The notes below the pieces were generated by a model that was given only the letters and a program-made list of their open reading frames with translations, did no database searches and was not told where the DNA came from. A stretch of DNA of 64,000 nucleotides from contig NC_046680.1 of assembly GCF_009870125.1 (NCBI RefSeq), positions 20,913,501-20,977,500 of the forward strand. Direction: 5' to 3'. Position 1 is the stretch's first letter, and each line of letters opens with the position of its first letter. Below, piece by piece: positions 35,914-47,282 of this stretch. Position numbers and translations under genes: made by a program. This DNA is from Drosophila pseudoobscura (Eukaryota; Arthropoda; Insecta; Diptera; Drosophilidae).

Positions 35914-36845
35914 TTTGTCGGAAAGAGGGGAAATTTACTTGTTGCCAAGGTCTTCGATTTGCGAACCGAAAAGAAGCAAAGCTGTGTCGTATGGGATGTG
36001 AACTTAGGTTTTTTCAGATGCGGACCACGCCACAGCTTGAGTTTAGGCACACTACGTCAAAGAAAACCTACAAAAACACTTTTATTTAATATTTTCCCCA
36101 ACACGAGGAAACACGACGACAATATGCGACCGACACTCAGAAATATATCAAAATATACCGTCTCATTTTAAAAATATACCGTAAATATACTGACGAATTC
36201 AAGTTCTATATTCCTCAATTTTAATATTCCGTGGAATATTACTAGCTATCTAGATCTTTTAGTCCTGCCCATATAGTTTTATCCGATTAATGATTCAATT
36301 TTCTACTTGGCCGGTTTGTTTTGAATACTTGACGTGTTTTCTTGCTACGGCGATTGCTGTTTTTGCTCCTCAACAACAATATAGCGCCTCGTATGATGAA
36401 AAACCGAACTTAGCCCACTTAAGCCCCCTCTATTAACTATGTTCAAAGGGCGGAAAATATTAACGATTGTATTCATGCCATCTTTTCTCTGAGCTTGAGA
36501 AAAAAAAACACTATATCTTTCACCTGAACTGCGCTAAAGTTATTAAATTTTCATTTTTTTTTATTGTAAATGGGAATACCCCCTTGGCTTATAATTGGTT
36601 GATTGTTCTACGTCAAGGATTGGAAACCATATTGCTCAATTTTGATGTTGCGTCGAATAAACGATACGTTTTAGCTAAATGGCTAAATGTTCTATTTAGT
36701 TAGTTATATTGCACGGAATATAAAAAACGAGGAATATGTATAATAGAACTTGAATTCGTCAGTATATTTACGGTATATTTTTTATATGAGACGGTATATT
36801 TTCGTATATATTTTAAAGATAAGTGCAGGGCTGCAATGGTAAAAA
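35914..36845. promoter_or_regulatory. Divergent Znf598 / Nurf-38 intergenic region
   Basis: This 932 bp separates the two start codons and must hold both promoters. About 670 bp of it is the inverted-repeat element at 36143-36812. That leaves roughly 230 bp before Znf598 and about 35 bp before the Nurf-38 ATG. Confidence 0.8.
36143..36812. mobile_element. MITE-like element with long terminal inverted repeats
   Basis: The two ends are inverted copies of each other over about 90-100 bp. The left end contains AAAATATACCGTCTCAT, AATATACCGTAAATATACTG, ACGAATTCAAGTTCTAT and ATATTCCGTGGAATAT. The right end contains the reverse complements, including CAGTATATTTACGGTATATT and ATGAGACGGTATATTTT. There is no open frame long enough for a transposase, so it is non-autonomous. 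Shared internal blocks link it to the element at 22660-23310 and to shorter fragments at 62560-62760 and 63450-63760. Each end carries several GGTATATTT sites, similar to a common Drosophila core-promoter motif (Ohler motif 6). Confidence 0.85.
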
Positions 36846-38843
36846 ATGTTGGCACTTACAAGAAATTCACGTGTAGTGGTCGGCCGCCTTCACAACATTC
36901 TCCAAACGTCAGCAAAAGCTACTGGTGCAGTGTCCCGAAGGAATATTCAACTAAATAGTCTGCCAACGCTAAAAGTCGACATGTCCAAGTACGAAACCGC
37001 TGAGAAGGGAGCCAAGAACTCGCCCAGCTACAGCCTTTATTTCAGTGAGTACGAAAAGTGTGTTCTATGTGTGTGAACTATGGCCGGTCAATGTGACCCG
37101 GCGGCGATTCCCAGACGGTGCCATCGCTGGACATCTGTGCGAGAAAAGAAGATCATTCATAAACTACGGATAATGTAGAATCATAGCTACATATAGGCCG
37201 TTATGTAACAAGTCAATCCGGACTCTGGTTATTTAACGCATAGCTTTATCAGTAAAGAGCTGTTGGCAGCGCTGCCGCCGCTGCACGGAAAAAGGGGAAT
37301 ACCTAGATTCGGTTTTTGTTTAAACTTATCAGTTTGCATACATATAGATATACGCTCATATCAGAATTTGGGGAAATTAAATTGGATGATGAAATTTGTT
37401 ACGCAAAGATATGGGTGTGAACTTTGTCTGGATGCCACCTCAGACAGGGACTATCAATCAACTTTGGAGGATTGCGTGTCCCGTGGGTCATTGTTAATAG
37501 GTATAATTTATTCTGCTTTTAACAGAAAATAAATGCGGCAATGTCATCTCACCGATGCACGACATTCCATTGTACGCCAATGAGGAGAAGACCATCTACA
37601 ACATGGTGGTGGAGGTTCCACGTTGGACCAACGCCAAGATGGAGGTAAGCAAAGACAAATCTTGGCTAGACATAATTCAACGATTGCGTGTCCAACAATA
37701 TAGATCAGCCTGAAGACGCCAATGAACCCCATTAAGCAGGACATCAAGAAGGGCAAGCTGCGCTTTGTGGCCAACTGCTTCCCCCACAAGGGCTACATTT
37801 GGAACTACGGTGCCCTGCCGCAGACCTGGGAGAACCCCGACCACATTGAGCCCTCGACCGGCTGCAAGGGTGACAACGATCCCATTGATGTAATTGAAAT
37901 TGGCTATCGCGTGGCCAAGCGGGGCGATGTCATGCAGGTCAAGGTCCTGGGCACCATTGCTCTCATCGATGAGGGCGAAACTGACTGGAAAATCATCGCC
38001 ATTGATGTGAACGATCCGCTGGCTTCGAAGGTCAACGATATTTCCGATGTGGATCAGTACTTCCCAGGCTTGCTGCGTGCCACTGTTGAGTGGTTCAAGG
38101 TAGGACCCATCAGCGGGTACATCTTCCTGTTCTTACTAACCTGGTGTACTCCCAACCCGATAGATTTACAAAATCCCCGATGGCAAGCCAGAGAACCAGT
38201 TTGCTTTCAACGGAGATGCGAAGAATGCCGATTTCGCGACTTCGATCATTGCCGAGACCCACAAGTTCTGGCAGACTCTGATCCACCAGAGCAGTGTGGG
38301 CGACCACTCAATCTCTTGGTGAGTTTTGTGCTATCTATGAGTGCACGATGACGGTATCTCCCGATAATGACCGATTTTATTTTTGTTTGCAGCACCAACA
38401 TTACCAATCACAATTCCGAATTCGTCATCCCAAAAGACGAAGCTGACAAATTGTTTGCCGAGGCGCCAGAGGGTGGCCAGGTTGAGGAAGTGCTCGACAC
38501 AGGTAAGGTTTACTATGTTAAATCAAAATTATAACCGCTGTCAGCGTCTCCCCGCATTATCCCGATTCGAACAATCCTCGCCTAAGCCACAAAATGCACA
38601 CAAATTGGTCACGAAAGTCCAACCCAACCCGCATGCTTTAATTTGCTACTAAACTATCACAAACTCCAAAAAACTACAACTCTCCCACTGTAAATAATCC
38701 TAATATGTACCTACATGTAATGGGCTTTGCTTTATTCTTTTCAACTCTTGTATATATGCCTTTAAATATGAAATAAATATCGTTAAACTCATATTCCTCT
38801 TGTTCTTGCAGTCGACACATGGCATTTCATTCACCTCAAGTGA
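36846..38843 (+). CDS. Nurf-38: Nurf-38, inorganic pyrophosphatase (336 aa long form)
   Basis: Six exons: 36846-37044, 37526-37644, 37704-38099, 38164-38318, 38393-38502 and 38812-38843 (1011 bp). The family I soluble pyrophosphatase core is complete: [49 protein letters not shown], the signature [12 protein letters not shown], and a [17 protein letters not shown] stretch with metal-binding acids. The C-terminus is [10 protein letters not shown]. It hydrolyses pyrophosphate, and in Drosophila the same protein is a subunit of the NURF chromatin remodeller. Residues 1-45 are basic, Ser/Thr-rich and free of acids until about position 45 ([20 protein letters not shown]), like a mitochondrial import signal. 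A second ATG at residue 46 ([13 protein letters not shown]) would give the cytosolic/nuclear form of about 291 residues. AATAAA lies at 38933-38938. Confidence 0.97.
37045..37525 (+). other. Nurf-38 intron 1
   Basis: This 481 bp intron is the only sizeable one before the catalytic exons. It begins with A|GTGAGT and ends AACAG|AAAAT. An alternative first exon for the short isoform could lie here, but none is evident. Confidence 0.6.
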
Positions 38844-39840
38844 TGGGATGGTGCTGCAGCATCATTTATGATATACTAATGGAGATTTTTTGTCACTTGA
38901 AATGTTGATTTTGGAGAGTATATTGAATTTATAATAAAGTTTTGCACCGCAATTAAAATCACCTCCGACTCCTCTTGAAATATACAATCTTTATTTATAT
39001 TTTACGACTAGATCCAAACAAGTTTAAATTAATTAATAGTTATGCATATGCAATGGTAGGCTTAATCGCATCGAATTATGTCGTGTAGTAGATTTGATTT
39101 GAATTTTAAGATTCTATTGCGTGGATTCTCTGGGGATTGCTGGTACTCTTACAAAGTGTCTACTATTGTATAGGTTTATCGCGTGGTGGTAGAACGTAAA
39201 ACTCATTGCCGTAACAGGTTAATAACTTAAGCTTACCAAATGAAGGAAATGTACAAAATATATAAGCATTATAAATAAGTGCATACGCATATAATTATTT
39301 AAAAAGAAGACAAATAATTTATTTACATCAGACATTTTGATTCTTGTTCGTTTGTTCACTTGTTCGTTTGCTTTGCTGGTTTTTCTATGGAAGAACTAAA
39401 AGAAACTATCATAATACTCTAATAACTAAACTCAATGCTCCACGAGACTGTTGTACGGATCGATGAATCGATGGCTGGATCGGCCAGAACCAAAAAAAGA
39501 AAAACAAAACGAATTCGAATTTCTACTCTCCGCCACATGCATACAATATATATGTATTCATAGTCGTAGTTATATTTAGTTAATATTTTTTGCAACATTT
39601 CTGTTTGGTTTTGTTTTGTTCCTCTCGCTTAATCGATAGGTATTTCAAGTTTTTAGACATTTCTCGTCATCTTCTCGGGTCGTTTGATCGTTTGTTTCCT
39701 TGATGCCATTGTTTCGTGCCGTATCGTATTCTGGTTCTGCCACTTTCGTGGCTAGATGTATAGTAGTAGTACATAGTATGATTAGGTTATAGAATTAAGT
39801 AGCTGCTTGTGCCAGTGCCAAAGCCAGTGCCAGCGCCCGT
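38844..39840. other. Convergent Nurf-38 / ITP 3' flank
   Basis: This 997 bp AT-rich interval carries the Nurf-38 AATAAA (38933-38938) and several TTTATT sites that can serve ITP on the minus strand, for example near 39315. No coding frame was seen. Confidence 0.6.
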
Positions 39841-39949
39841 TTACTTTCGGCCAAGGGTATCGCGCCATTCGTTATATTTGTCCATTTCCTCGTGCAGCTG
39901 AAGAGCCTCTATGCAGGCGTTGAAGAAGGGCGATCCGAAGCATTCTTGC
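39841..39949 (-). CDS. ITP: ITP, alternative 3' exon for the amidated ion transport peptide
   Basis: The acceptor ACAG|G (39950-39951) joins in phase to the shared exon ending AA at 42111. The joined frame reads K-QECFGSPFFNACIEALQLHE and ends DTLGRK and stop. Gly-Arg-Lys after Leu is an amidation signal, so this is the functional antidiuretic ITP amide. It supplies the last two of the six cysteines of the crustacean hyperglycemic hormone fold. It is the most distal of three mutually exclusive terminal exons. Confidence 0.95.
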
Positions 39950-41282
39950 CTGTTCGGGAAAGAGCAGTGGACATATTAGATATCGGATATGGATGGTATT
40001 TTAAGGGAATTTTTGGACACGCTCAAAAAAATGTGAGCCAAAATTCAAAAGTCAAAAATTGTCAACTTTCGTCAAACCGATGTATGCATATGAAAATGTA
40101 AAAAAATGCAAAACGGCGACAGCTCAAAAACAAAAATTTAACAAAAGTTAATTGAAAATAAAATGAAAACGTACCAAAACAAAAACGGTAAGCGAGCGTT
40201 TTTAGTCGCGTGTAAAACGCGCGCGTAGTTCGCCGTCTCCGACTATGGTCTCTCTCGTTCTCAGTTCCGCTCTCTTTCTGGTTCTGGTTGTGATTTCTGT
40301 TTGGTTCTGGGATTTCTGGCTGGTCTGCTTCGCATTTCTAATTCTCATTTATCACAATTTTGATGCTCTCCTCTCTCAATAGCCAGCGAATGATGATTTC
40401 GTTTATTTTACATTCACATGTTTCGTTCCGTTTTTTTTTTCTACATTTGTAATGTATTCCTTCATTTTTTTTGTGTGCTTTTACCAAAGGTTTTTTGTTT
40501 GTGTTTTGCACAAATTGCGTTTTAGCGTTAAGACTAAGCGTTTAGTAGTTTAGTATGGGTGCGGATAAGTGTTGGGTATATGCGGATATAGATTCCCATA
40601 TATAGATACATATGTATATGTATATTTCCACTCGCTTCTCTGATTTATTCTAATTAGGGGCTTAATCGTTACAAAATTAATTGTAATACATTTGCAAAAT
40701 ACTTTCGGTCTGGTGTGTTAGGTGTGCGCCTTCTCTTTTACTCTCAGGGGGAGGGGGGTTTGTTTCCGCGGATTATCGTGTGTAAGATGTAAAATTAAAT
40801 GCTGATTTTACAGTAAAATACAAAAATACAAATAATAATTCTACTCTACATGGATGTAAAACAATGGATTTCTTTTGTTTATTGTATATACAGAACGCAT
40901 AACGCAATAATATTAATTATAATAATAATAATAAAACAAGCTAGGAATACTTATAGATAAATACTTCGATTCCAGGCGGTAGAGTCTCTTCCACCCACCC
41001 ACCCACTCCTTCTCTCTTTCTCTATCGTTACTTTCTCTACATCTCTACATCTCTCCATCTCCATGCGGTGGTTTCCCTACGATTTATGGTACTTACAACA
41101 AACGCATAACGTTCTCAATAAATTAATAAAAGTAATTCGTTTTTAAAAAAACACATATAGTATAAACTGTAAGGACTACAGTAATAAATAAGTACGAATT
41201 AAATTTGGGCGTTTTAAATTATTAAATTTGTTTGTTTTTGTTCGGGCTCTTGATCTCTGTGGGGGTGTTCAGGATCTTAGAG
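39950..41282 (-). other. ITP intron between the ITPa and ITPL2 exons
   Basis: This 1.3 kb AT-rich sequence has no coding frame with features. A pyrimidine-rich TCTCTC stretch lies near 41006-41065. Its function, if any, may be in terminal exon choice and 3' UTR of the upstream isoforms. Confidence 0.5.
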
Positions 41283-41427
41283 TTATGTTTGGCCCGGCGT
41301 CATGTTGAAGGATATGGGCGAACCATTCACTACCCTCAGAAAGTGCTGCAAGTTCGATACCTCTTCTTCTGGTATGAGCAGCACTTTCAGGCACTCGCCA
41401 AACCATTTTGAATCAAAGCAGTCTTTC
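41283..41427 (-). CDS. ITP: ITP, alternative 3' exon for ITP-like peptide 2
   Basis: The acceptor TTTAG|G (41428-41429) joins in phase to the shared exon, giving K-KDCFDSKWFGECLKVLLIPE and so on to SFNMTPGQT and stop. It keeps the two cysteines of the CHH fold but has a longer, unamidated C-terminus. This is the ITPL2-type isoform. Confidence 0.92.
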
Positions 41428-41503
41428 CTAAAATTAAACACGAAAATCATAATGAAACATAATGGTAATTGAAGCAAACTCAAGTCAAATAAAAGCAGGA
41501 AAA

Positions 41504-41584
41504 CGAAACCGGAACCGGATGCAGAAACGGAAATAGAAATATAAGTAGAAACGGAAACGGAAACAGAAATAGAAACAGAAAGGA
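41504..41584. repeat. GAAACG/GAAATA imperfect hexamer repeat
   Basis: Units of AAACGG, AAATAG and AAACAG are repeated in the intron between the ITPL2 and ITPL1 exons. It is purine-rich on the plus strand and hence pyrimidine-rich in the ITP transcript. It lies immediately upstream (in transcript sense) of the ITPL2 exon and could influence splicing. Confidence 0.7.
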
Positions 41585-41602
41585 AGGAGAAACATAAGTA
41601 AT

Positions 41603-41744
41603 CTATTTGAATATAGGCTTGTGAAAGGGATAGGGCGATCCGTTGATAACTTTCATAGAGTGCTGCAGCTGCGATATCTCTTCATCGTCGATCAGCAGAA
41701 CCTTGAGGCAGTCCCCGAAGGTTTCGTGGGCGAAACAATTGGCC
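41603..41744 (-). CDS. ITP: ITP, alternative 3' exon for ITP-like peptide 1
   Basis: The acceptor GCAG|G (41745-41746) joins in phase to the shared exon, giving K-ANCFAHETFGDCLKVLLIDD and ending GSPYPFHKPIFK and stop. It resembles the neighbouring ITPL2 exon (CLKVLLI, then NGSP), which points to an exon duplication between the two. It carries no amidation signal. This is the ITPL1-type isoform. Confidence 0.92.
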
Positions 41745-42110
41745 CTGCATCGAATAGACAAGAACCACAGATGTAGAAAGTCGAGAAAGTCAAAGAACAG
41801 AATCGGAAAGGAAAGGCCTCCAAAAAAAAATGTTTAGAATAGATCAATCAGCATCAGCATCAAGGCTTTAAGCCAAGGACCATTCTTTGCCCTGATTCCC
41901 ATCTGATCTGTGTCAGGGTGTCTCTGCCCCAGTTTTGAAATCCGACTCCAAGAAAATGTATTTTCCATTTCGTTCGCCTTGAAATGCTTTCAGTTTCGGG
42001 CAAATCGGATTCGAAATCGATCGGACCGCTATTTTGGGGAGATCTCTGCTTCAGGGTTGTGTTAATAATACGATGGGTACATGGGTGGTATTTTGGGATC
42101 GTTAACTTAC

Positions 42111-42328
42111 TTGCATAACCGATGTATACTCGTCTCGCGGAACAGCTGATAGCAGTCCTCGCAGATGCGATCCAGTCGAAAGAACATGGTCTTGTTGAAG
42201 ATCCCCTTGCACTCCAGATCGAAGAAGTTGCTGCGCTTCGACAGATTGTGGTTGTGTGGCAAGGCTGTGAAGATTGGTATCAAGACGAGAAACAGCACCA
42301 CCGAGATCTTTATGTTGCGGGAACACAT
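42111..42328 (-). CDS. ITP: ITP, shared exon with signal peptide and CHH-family core
   Basis: The exon starts exactly at an ATG (TTTGCAG|ATGTGT, acceptor 42329-42330) and ends TGC AA|GTAAGT. Residues 1-23 are a signal peptide (CSRNIKISVVLFLVLIPIFT). A propeptide with a Lys-Arg convertase site follows (NHNLSKR). The hormone then begins SNFFDLECKGIFNKTMFF and goes on to RICEDCYQLFRE, carrying four of the six conserved cysteines. Each of the three downstream exons completes a different peptide. In flies ITP is made in brain neurosecretory and clock neurons and acts as an antidiuretic and thirst signal. The acceptor directly at the start codon implies at least one upstream exon, which must lie in the long gene-poor stretch to the right. 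Confidence 0.96.
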
Positions 42329-42392
42329 CTGCAAATGCCAACCAGAAACGAGAGGTGGATAAGCAAACAGGCGAGAACCAACCGGAAATGTA

Positions 42393-42790
42393 CTATAAAT
42401 AGATTCCCACTTATATTGACTTGTAGATCAAGAAACCAACCAGCAAAATGGGACCTCAATTAGCCGCGAGGCCCTCTTGGCCATCTGGGTATTCAGATAT
42501 GGGCCAAGCCGAGCCTTGAAACGGAGCCGCCACTTGTGTTGGAAGACAGGGACAGGGACAGGGACAGAAAGAGAGAAAAGACAGGGGCAAGGGCAGCCTC
42601 GGGGCCAGGCCCCAGCCCATGCAACTGCAGCGATTGGCATCGCTTGGCCGCTATAAATAGACACCGCCTGACAGTCGACTGGCGGCTAAAAATACTCGTA
42701 AACCCCTTCTCTGTCTGCTCTGTCTGCTCTGTCTGCAAAGGTGCAATTGCAGTTGCAGACGATCTTATCGTAGGACAGCTCTATAAATAG
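42393..42790. promoter_or_regulatory. Cluster of three CTATAAATAG sites
   Basis: Perfect copies lie at 42393-42402, 42651-42660 and 42781-42790, directly upstream of the ITP shared exon. The sequence fits the MEF2 consensus YTA(A/T)4TAR on both strands and also a TATA box. Three identical 10-mers in 400 bp are unlikely by chance. Confidence 0.6.
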
Positions 42791-42903
42791 CCAGACAATT
42801 TCAATGTTTATTGCATTATTTGCAATCTGTCGGCTCGCTTTATTTATGATGTAAGTTTCGTGGTTTCGTGGCTCGGCGGCTGCCCGAAGGAGAGAGGGTC
42901 ATT

Positions 42904-42946
42904 CATTTACATTTACATTTACATTTACATTTACATTCACATTCCC
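42904..42946. repeat. (ATTTAC)n hexamer repeat
   Basis: About seven tandem units of ATTTAC occur, the last changed to ATTCAC. It is a simple microsatellite. Confidence 0.9.
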
Positions 42947-45900
42947 CACACACAGATGCGTATGACGGACAGACAGGCCCCCAAATACTCGTAAAATTTG
43001 TTTACTTTGCATATTTTATTCATTTGCGGGCTTTCTCTCTCTCTCTCTTCTCTCTGCTGTCACTCTTGTTCTCTAGAGTCTCAATTACAAGTCGGAAAAG
43101 GAGGAGAGCATACCAAACTATTGAATAATTTGATTAAAATTACAAATTTGTTTATTTGCGCATTGAGCCAATTGTTTGTTTGGTTTGGTGATGAAATATG
43201 GGGAATTCTTGTGTACGCAGGCTCCGCAGCACCCGGCGATTGAAAGATGGAAAAGCTGAATGAAAACCCAGACAGCACGACGCTGCGACGACTATTTCTG
43301 GCAGCAGCAACAGCAGCAGCGCCAACATGAAAGGAGCACTTCTCATGCTCATTCTCATTTGTGTACATGGCATATATGTACATACATATGTACATATATT
43401 TTGCTTTAAAAAATCAAGTCGCGAGATGCTTCGGCTGTCGAATCTGGGAATCTGTTTTGTTCTTAAGTAAAATTGATTTTTTATTGCCTTGTTGATGTCT
43501 TCAATTAAGTTGAGCGCATTTTCAGTTCGCTTTTGATTTATAGGAATGGGTATATGGGTATATGGTATATGGGCATTGAGGAATGCGAATGGGAATTCTA
43601 AGAAAGTTCATCAGTCGCTTGCCAAATGGCCTAGCCAATAACATACATACATATATACGTATAAACATGTATATATTTGTATCTCGAGCAACGATTCGAT
43701 CGTTTAATGAGTCTTTTCTCTATTTTCGAGTGACTATTAATTGGGAGCCCCTACAAGCCCCTAAAAGTAGGCTGTCGATCAACATTGAGGATGAATTCGA
43801 TCCGGCATCATAATTAACCTTTAACTGCTACCCCCTATTTCCAGCTTTCATCTTGAGCAATCAATAGACTTAATTAGCAGCTGTGGGAGAGCGCACGTGT
43901 AAGGCAGTGAAAAGTGCAAGTTGTGGCCAAGTGTCGCGTTTTTTTGTATTTGCGGGAGCACGAGCACGGTACGTCAGAGCAGTGTGTGCGCGAGCTGGTG
44001 TCGCATCGTGTAAAGTGCAACAGCTGGGCTGTGGCATGAGGAAGCTCTTCAGTAGTCGGATTTCCACAGTACATACTGTGTGGTTTGTTCCGCGGTGGCA
44101 TGGGCATGGGTTCAGAGCGTATCGTACCGTATCGGGTTCGATTTCCAGTTCGACTTGGACAGTGCTAATTGGCTTCAAGTTGCACGATTTATGGCATCAT
44201 TGGCATCTGCGGCATGTTTGGGTTTCGGTGCATGCATTTATTTTTAACGCTCTTTTGCCGGCCGCATAAATTGTATAATCGATATGCGACCAGCGTCAGA
44301 GATAATGTAACAGGAGGGCGGTTGGTGGAGCAGGGGGACCATCAAGGGTAGGGCAAGGGAAAGTTGAAGGAGAGCTGTTAAATGGCACTGTTGAATGAAT
44401 GAATGAAATAAATGACTTCATCGTTGACCACAGAAACCACAAAAAGGAGCCAACGAACGCGATTGCCTTAATCGATCTTCGATCATGTCTTCGATCATCA
44501 TCATCGTTATCGTCGATTTCGCTGTCGCTGTTGCTGTTGCTGTTGCTGATGCTGATGCTGTCGCTGTCAACGTCAACGTCTGTGTCAGCGTCACTGGATG
44601 GCTGGCAGCATGTGCTGGCAATTTGTTTGCATTTGGCTTTTGATTAGCTGCCAATTGATTTTATTTGTCGGCCGACGCTTTGTATCAATTCAAGTCGAGA
44701 GTGTGCCGTGCCTTACATACAACTCTTCCCATTATTCAAATGCCACACTCAATCTGTACGTGAATATACTATAAGTATGTATGTATATGTATGTGTATAC
44801 ATATAACTGAATCATTGGAGCGAGTCGCACGCACGCCTCTGGCTCTCAATTGCCATGTTGTTGATTGTTGTCTGATTGTTCACTATTCAACTTTGATTTG
44901 ATTGCTGTGCTGCCTGGGTCTGTTCTGGTGCTGGTGCTGGTGTGGCCGATCCGATGTTTTTGTTTCTGCCCCGGCCAGGCGACATTGAATGAAGTCATGA
45001 GCCAAAAATAATAATGGCAATTATAACAGACAAACGGACTGTGAATTCTTTTTTGCGCAATAGTTTATAATTATTGTAGTACCCGGCTACCACACACCGC
45101 GAAGGGTATATGTCTCAGGCGGTCTCTGGGGATGTTCCCAGCAGTACTAAACACCGTTTTTTAACAATGCCCAACAGCACTGAAGTTTCGATGAAGATGA
45201 AGAATCGTTATCCGTTGTAATAGACAGCCAGAAAGAGCCAAGAGATCAACTGGAAATACCAACACTGTTTTCTTTACGCCCTGCAACACGGAATTAACTC
45301 CACTCTAGCACTCGTTTAATATTAGAACTGTGTATGAATAAACCCTCATTAGGGGTCATCTTATAGTCGATTCATATTCCTTATTATTTTGCTCTATTAA
45401 AAGAATAGATTCAAGTCCAGCTGGCTGTCGCTTGGGGACTTCTTATCAGCTTACCCCCTTAGAATTGTCTTGGAATGCGAGAAGTGTTATCGGAAGATAT
45501 ACTCATGTGTGTATACCATGGCTTATACGGCTTATACAGATAGATATACAGCGACAGTGACAGCGACAATGCTATTCCTGCAAAACTGTGGCCAAACAAA
45601 CGCGTGCATTGTACATGCACACCATAAGTACATATGTACTGCTCAGGAGAGTGGGTACATACTTACTCGTATATATGTACATATTGCGATATAGCCTGTC
45701 TCTCTGTCTGTCTGTGTAACGCTTGGCTACGCAAGCATGGCAGGCCGCCGAAAGCCGAAACGCAAACTACCAGCCCCAACCAGAGCCCCAGAGCCCCCCA
45801 GCCCCCCCCCCAGTGGCTGCTCTTCAGTGCTGTGCCCCTCGCTCGGTGCTCCCCCGTGCGGGCCAACAGTTTGCCAATGGCCATATGAAGACACTTTTTT

Positions 45901-47254
45901 ACAGCGAAACTAAAATGTGCTTAGGAACGCAAAAACAACGGCAGCAAACATTCGATGGCGAGACTGCTTGGTACCACCAATCCACCAAAGTGGCACACCA
46001 CACCAGCAAGTGGCAAGTGCTGCTGCTGCTGCTGTTGCTGCTGTTGCGGCCGTTGCGCCTGCGTGGATCACTAAACGCTGCTGTTAATTTGATGGACATG
46101 CAGGAGAGTCTCCTGCACTCCCCAAGAAGCAATTTGCATGGGGGGCGAGACTCGCGGTATGCTCGAGTATATTCAATTAATATTCATTTATTCATGAAAA
46201 ATCTCTGGGTATCGCCTGTGCTGTGTGGCAGAAAAATGCAAAACAGGAAAACAGCGAAAAGAAACGCGTAATATTGTATGAGAGCTACTCTGGCCGGTTG
46301 AAGCCAGTATCCACTGAAGAAAACGTTTCTAAAATCGTGAAACCTCTACGTCTATTAGTAAACTCTTTCTTTCTCCTGCAAATCTTAATTCACACATTAC
46401 GAATTTCAAAGAAATATATTAGCTGGAGATCACATGGAACATGGCTATCAGTTTGCTTAGATACTGCAGAGATAATACTTGTACAACGTTAAGTCTGGGA
46501 TTCCATGAAAAGGCACTGATTCAAACTTATCTGGGGGATCTAAAAGCACCTGGAAGTTGAGGTCTTTTATAGATTCTGCATGTGATCACTAGATCTTTTG
46601 TGGGGGTCTGCAGACTTCTATTCTTAACGATTTTTAGCCTGAACCTAAACCTAAGCCCCCATTAGACTATGCATTTTGTTTCGCTCACATTGACTGATGC
46701 TGCTGGTGCTGTTGCAGTGCGGTGCTGCTGCTGTCGAGTGCGCTGATCCAGAGCCTTTCTATGGCTTCCAGCGCGACTACTGGAGATATCAGAGCGATGC
46801 ATGGCTCCCAGTCAATTGATAGTGCACTTAAGTGTGGCTCTGTGTGAGTGTGTATGGGTGTGTATATCCAATTGATATTATTGAGATTAATGGCGAAGGG
46901 TTTCGTAATAGATTGGCATCTGCCAGAAGGAAATTGGCCCCTCGGCTGGTTCACGCTCGGTTGTTCACTTCTCAGTTGGTCCGGGCGGGTGGGCTAAGTC
47001 TTGGGCAAACACGAGACTCGAGTCCCCAAAAGATGTTTGAAGAGCGACAACAAAGTGACAAAAGTCAGTCAAAACACGAGACACGACACCAAAGAGCGAG
47101 AAACGAGAGCCAAAAGCGTCAGAAAAAGTGAGACATGCGCGAGCAATCAACTCGTGTTGCCAACAAAAATAACACTGAAGATCGCCATCGGTTGTTGAGG
47201 TTGTTGAGGTTGTCGAGGTGCTGTGCCACACAGTCGCCATACAGTTGCCATCGC

Positions 47255-47282
47255 AGCTGCTGCTGCTGCTGCTGCTGCTGCT
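47255..47282. repeat. (GCT)n trinucleotide repeat
   Basis: Eight to nine uninterrupted GCT units lie in non-coding DNA; the poly-Cys/poly-Gln frames they create are not supported as genes. Confidence 0.9.

Noticed and set aside
45723-46271. Plus-strand open frame of 182 codons, Pro/Gln-rich then Leu-rich
   Set aside because: Its composition comes from simple repeats (CCCC and CTG runs); there is no signal peptide, domain or splice context.
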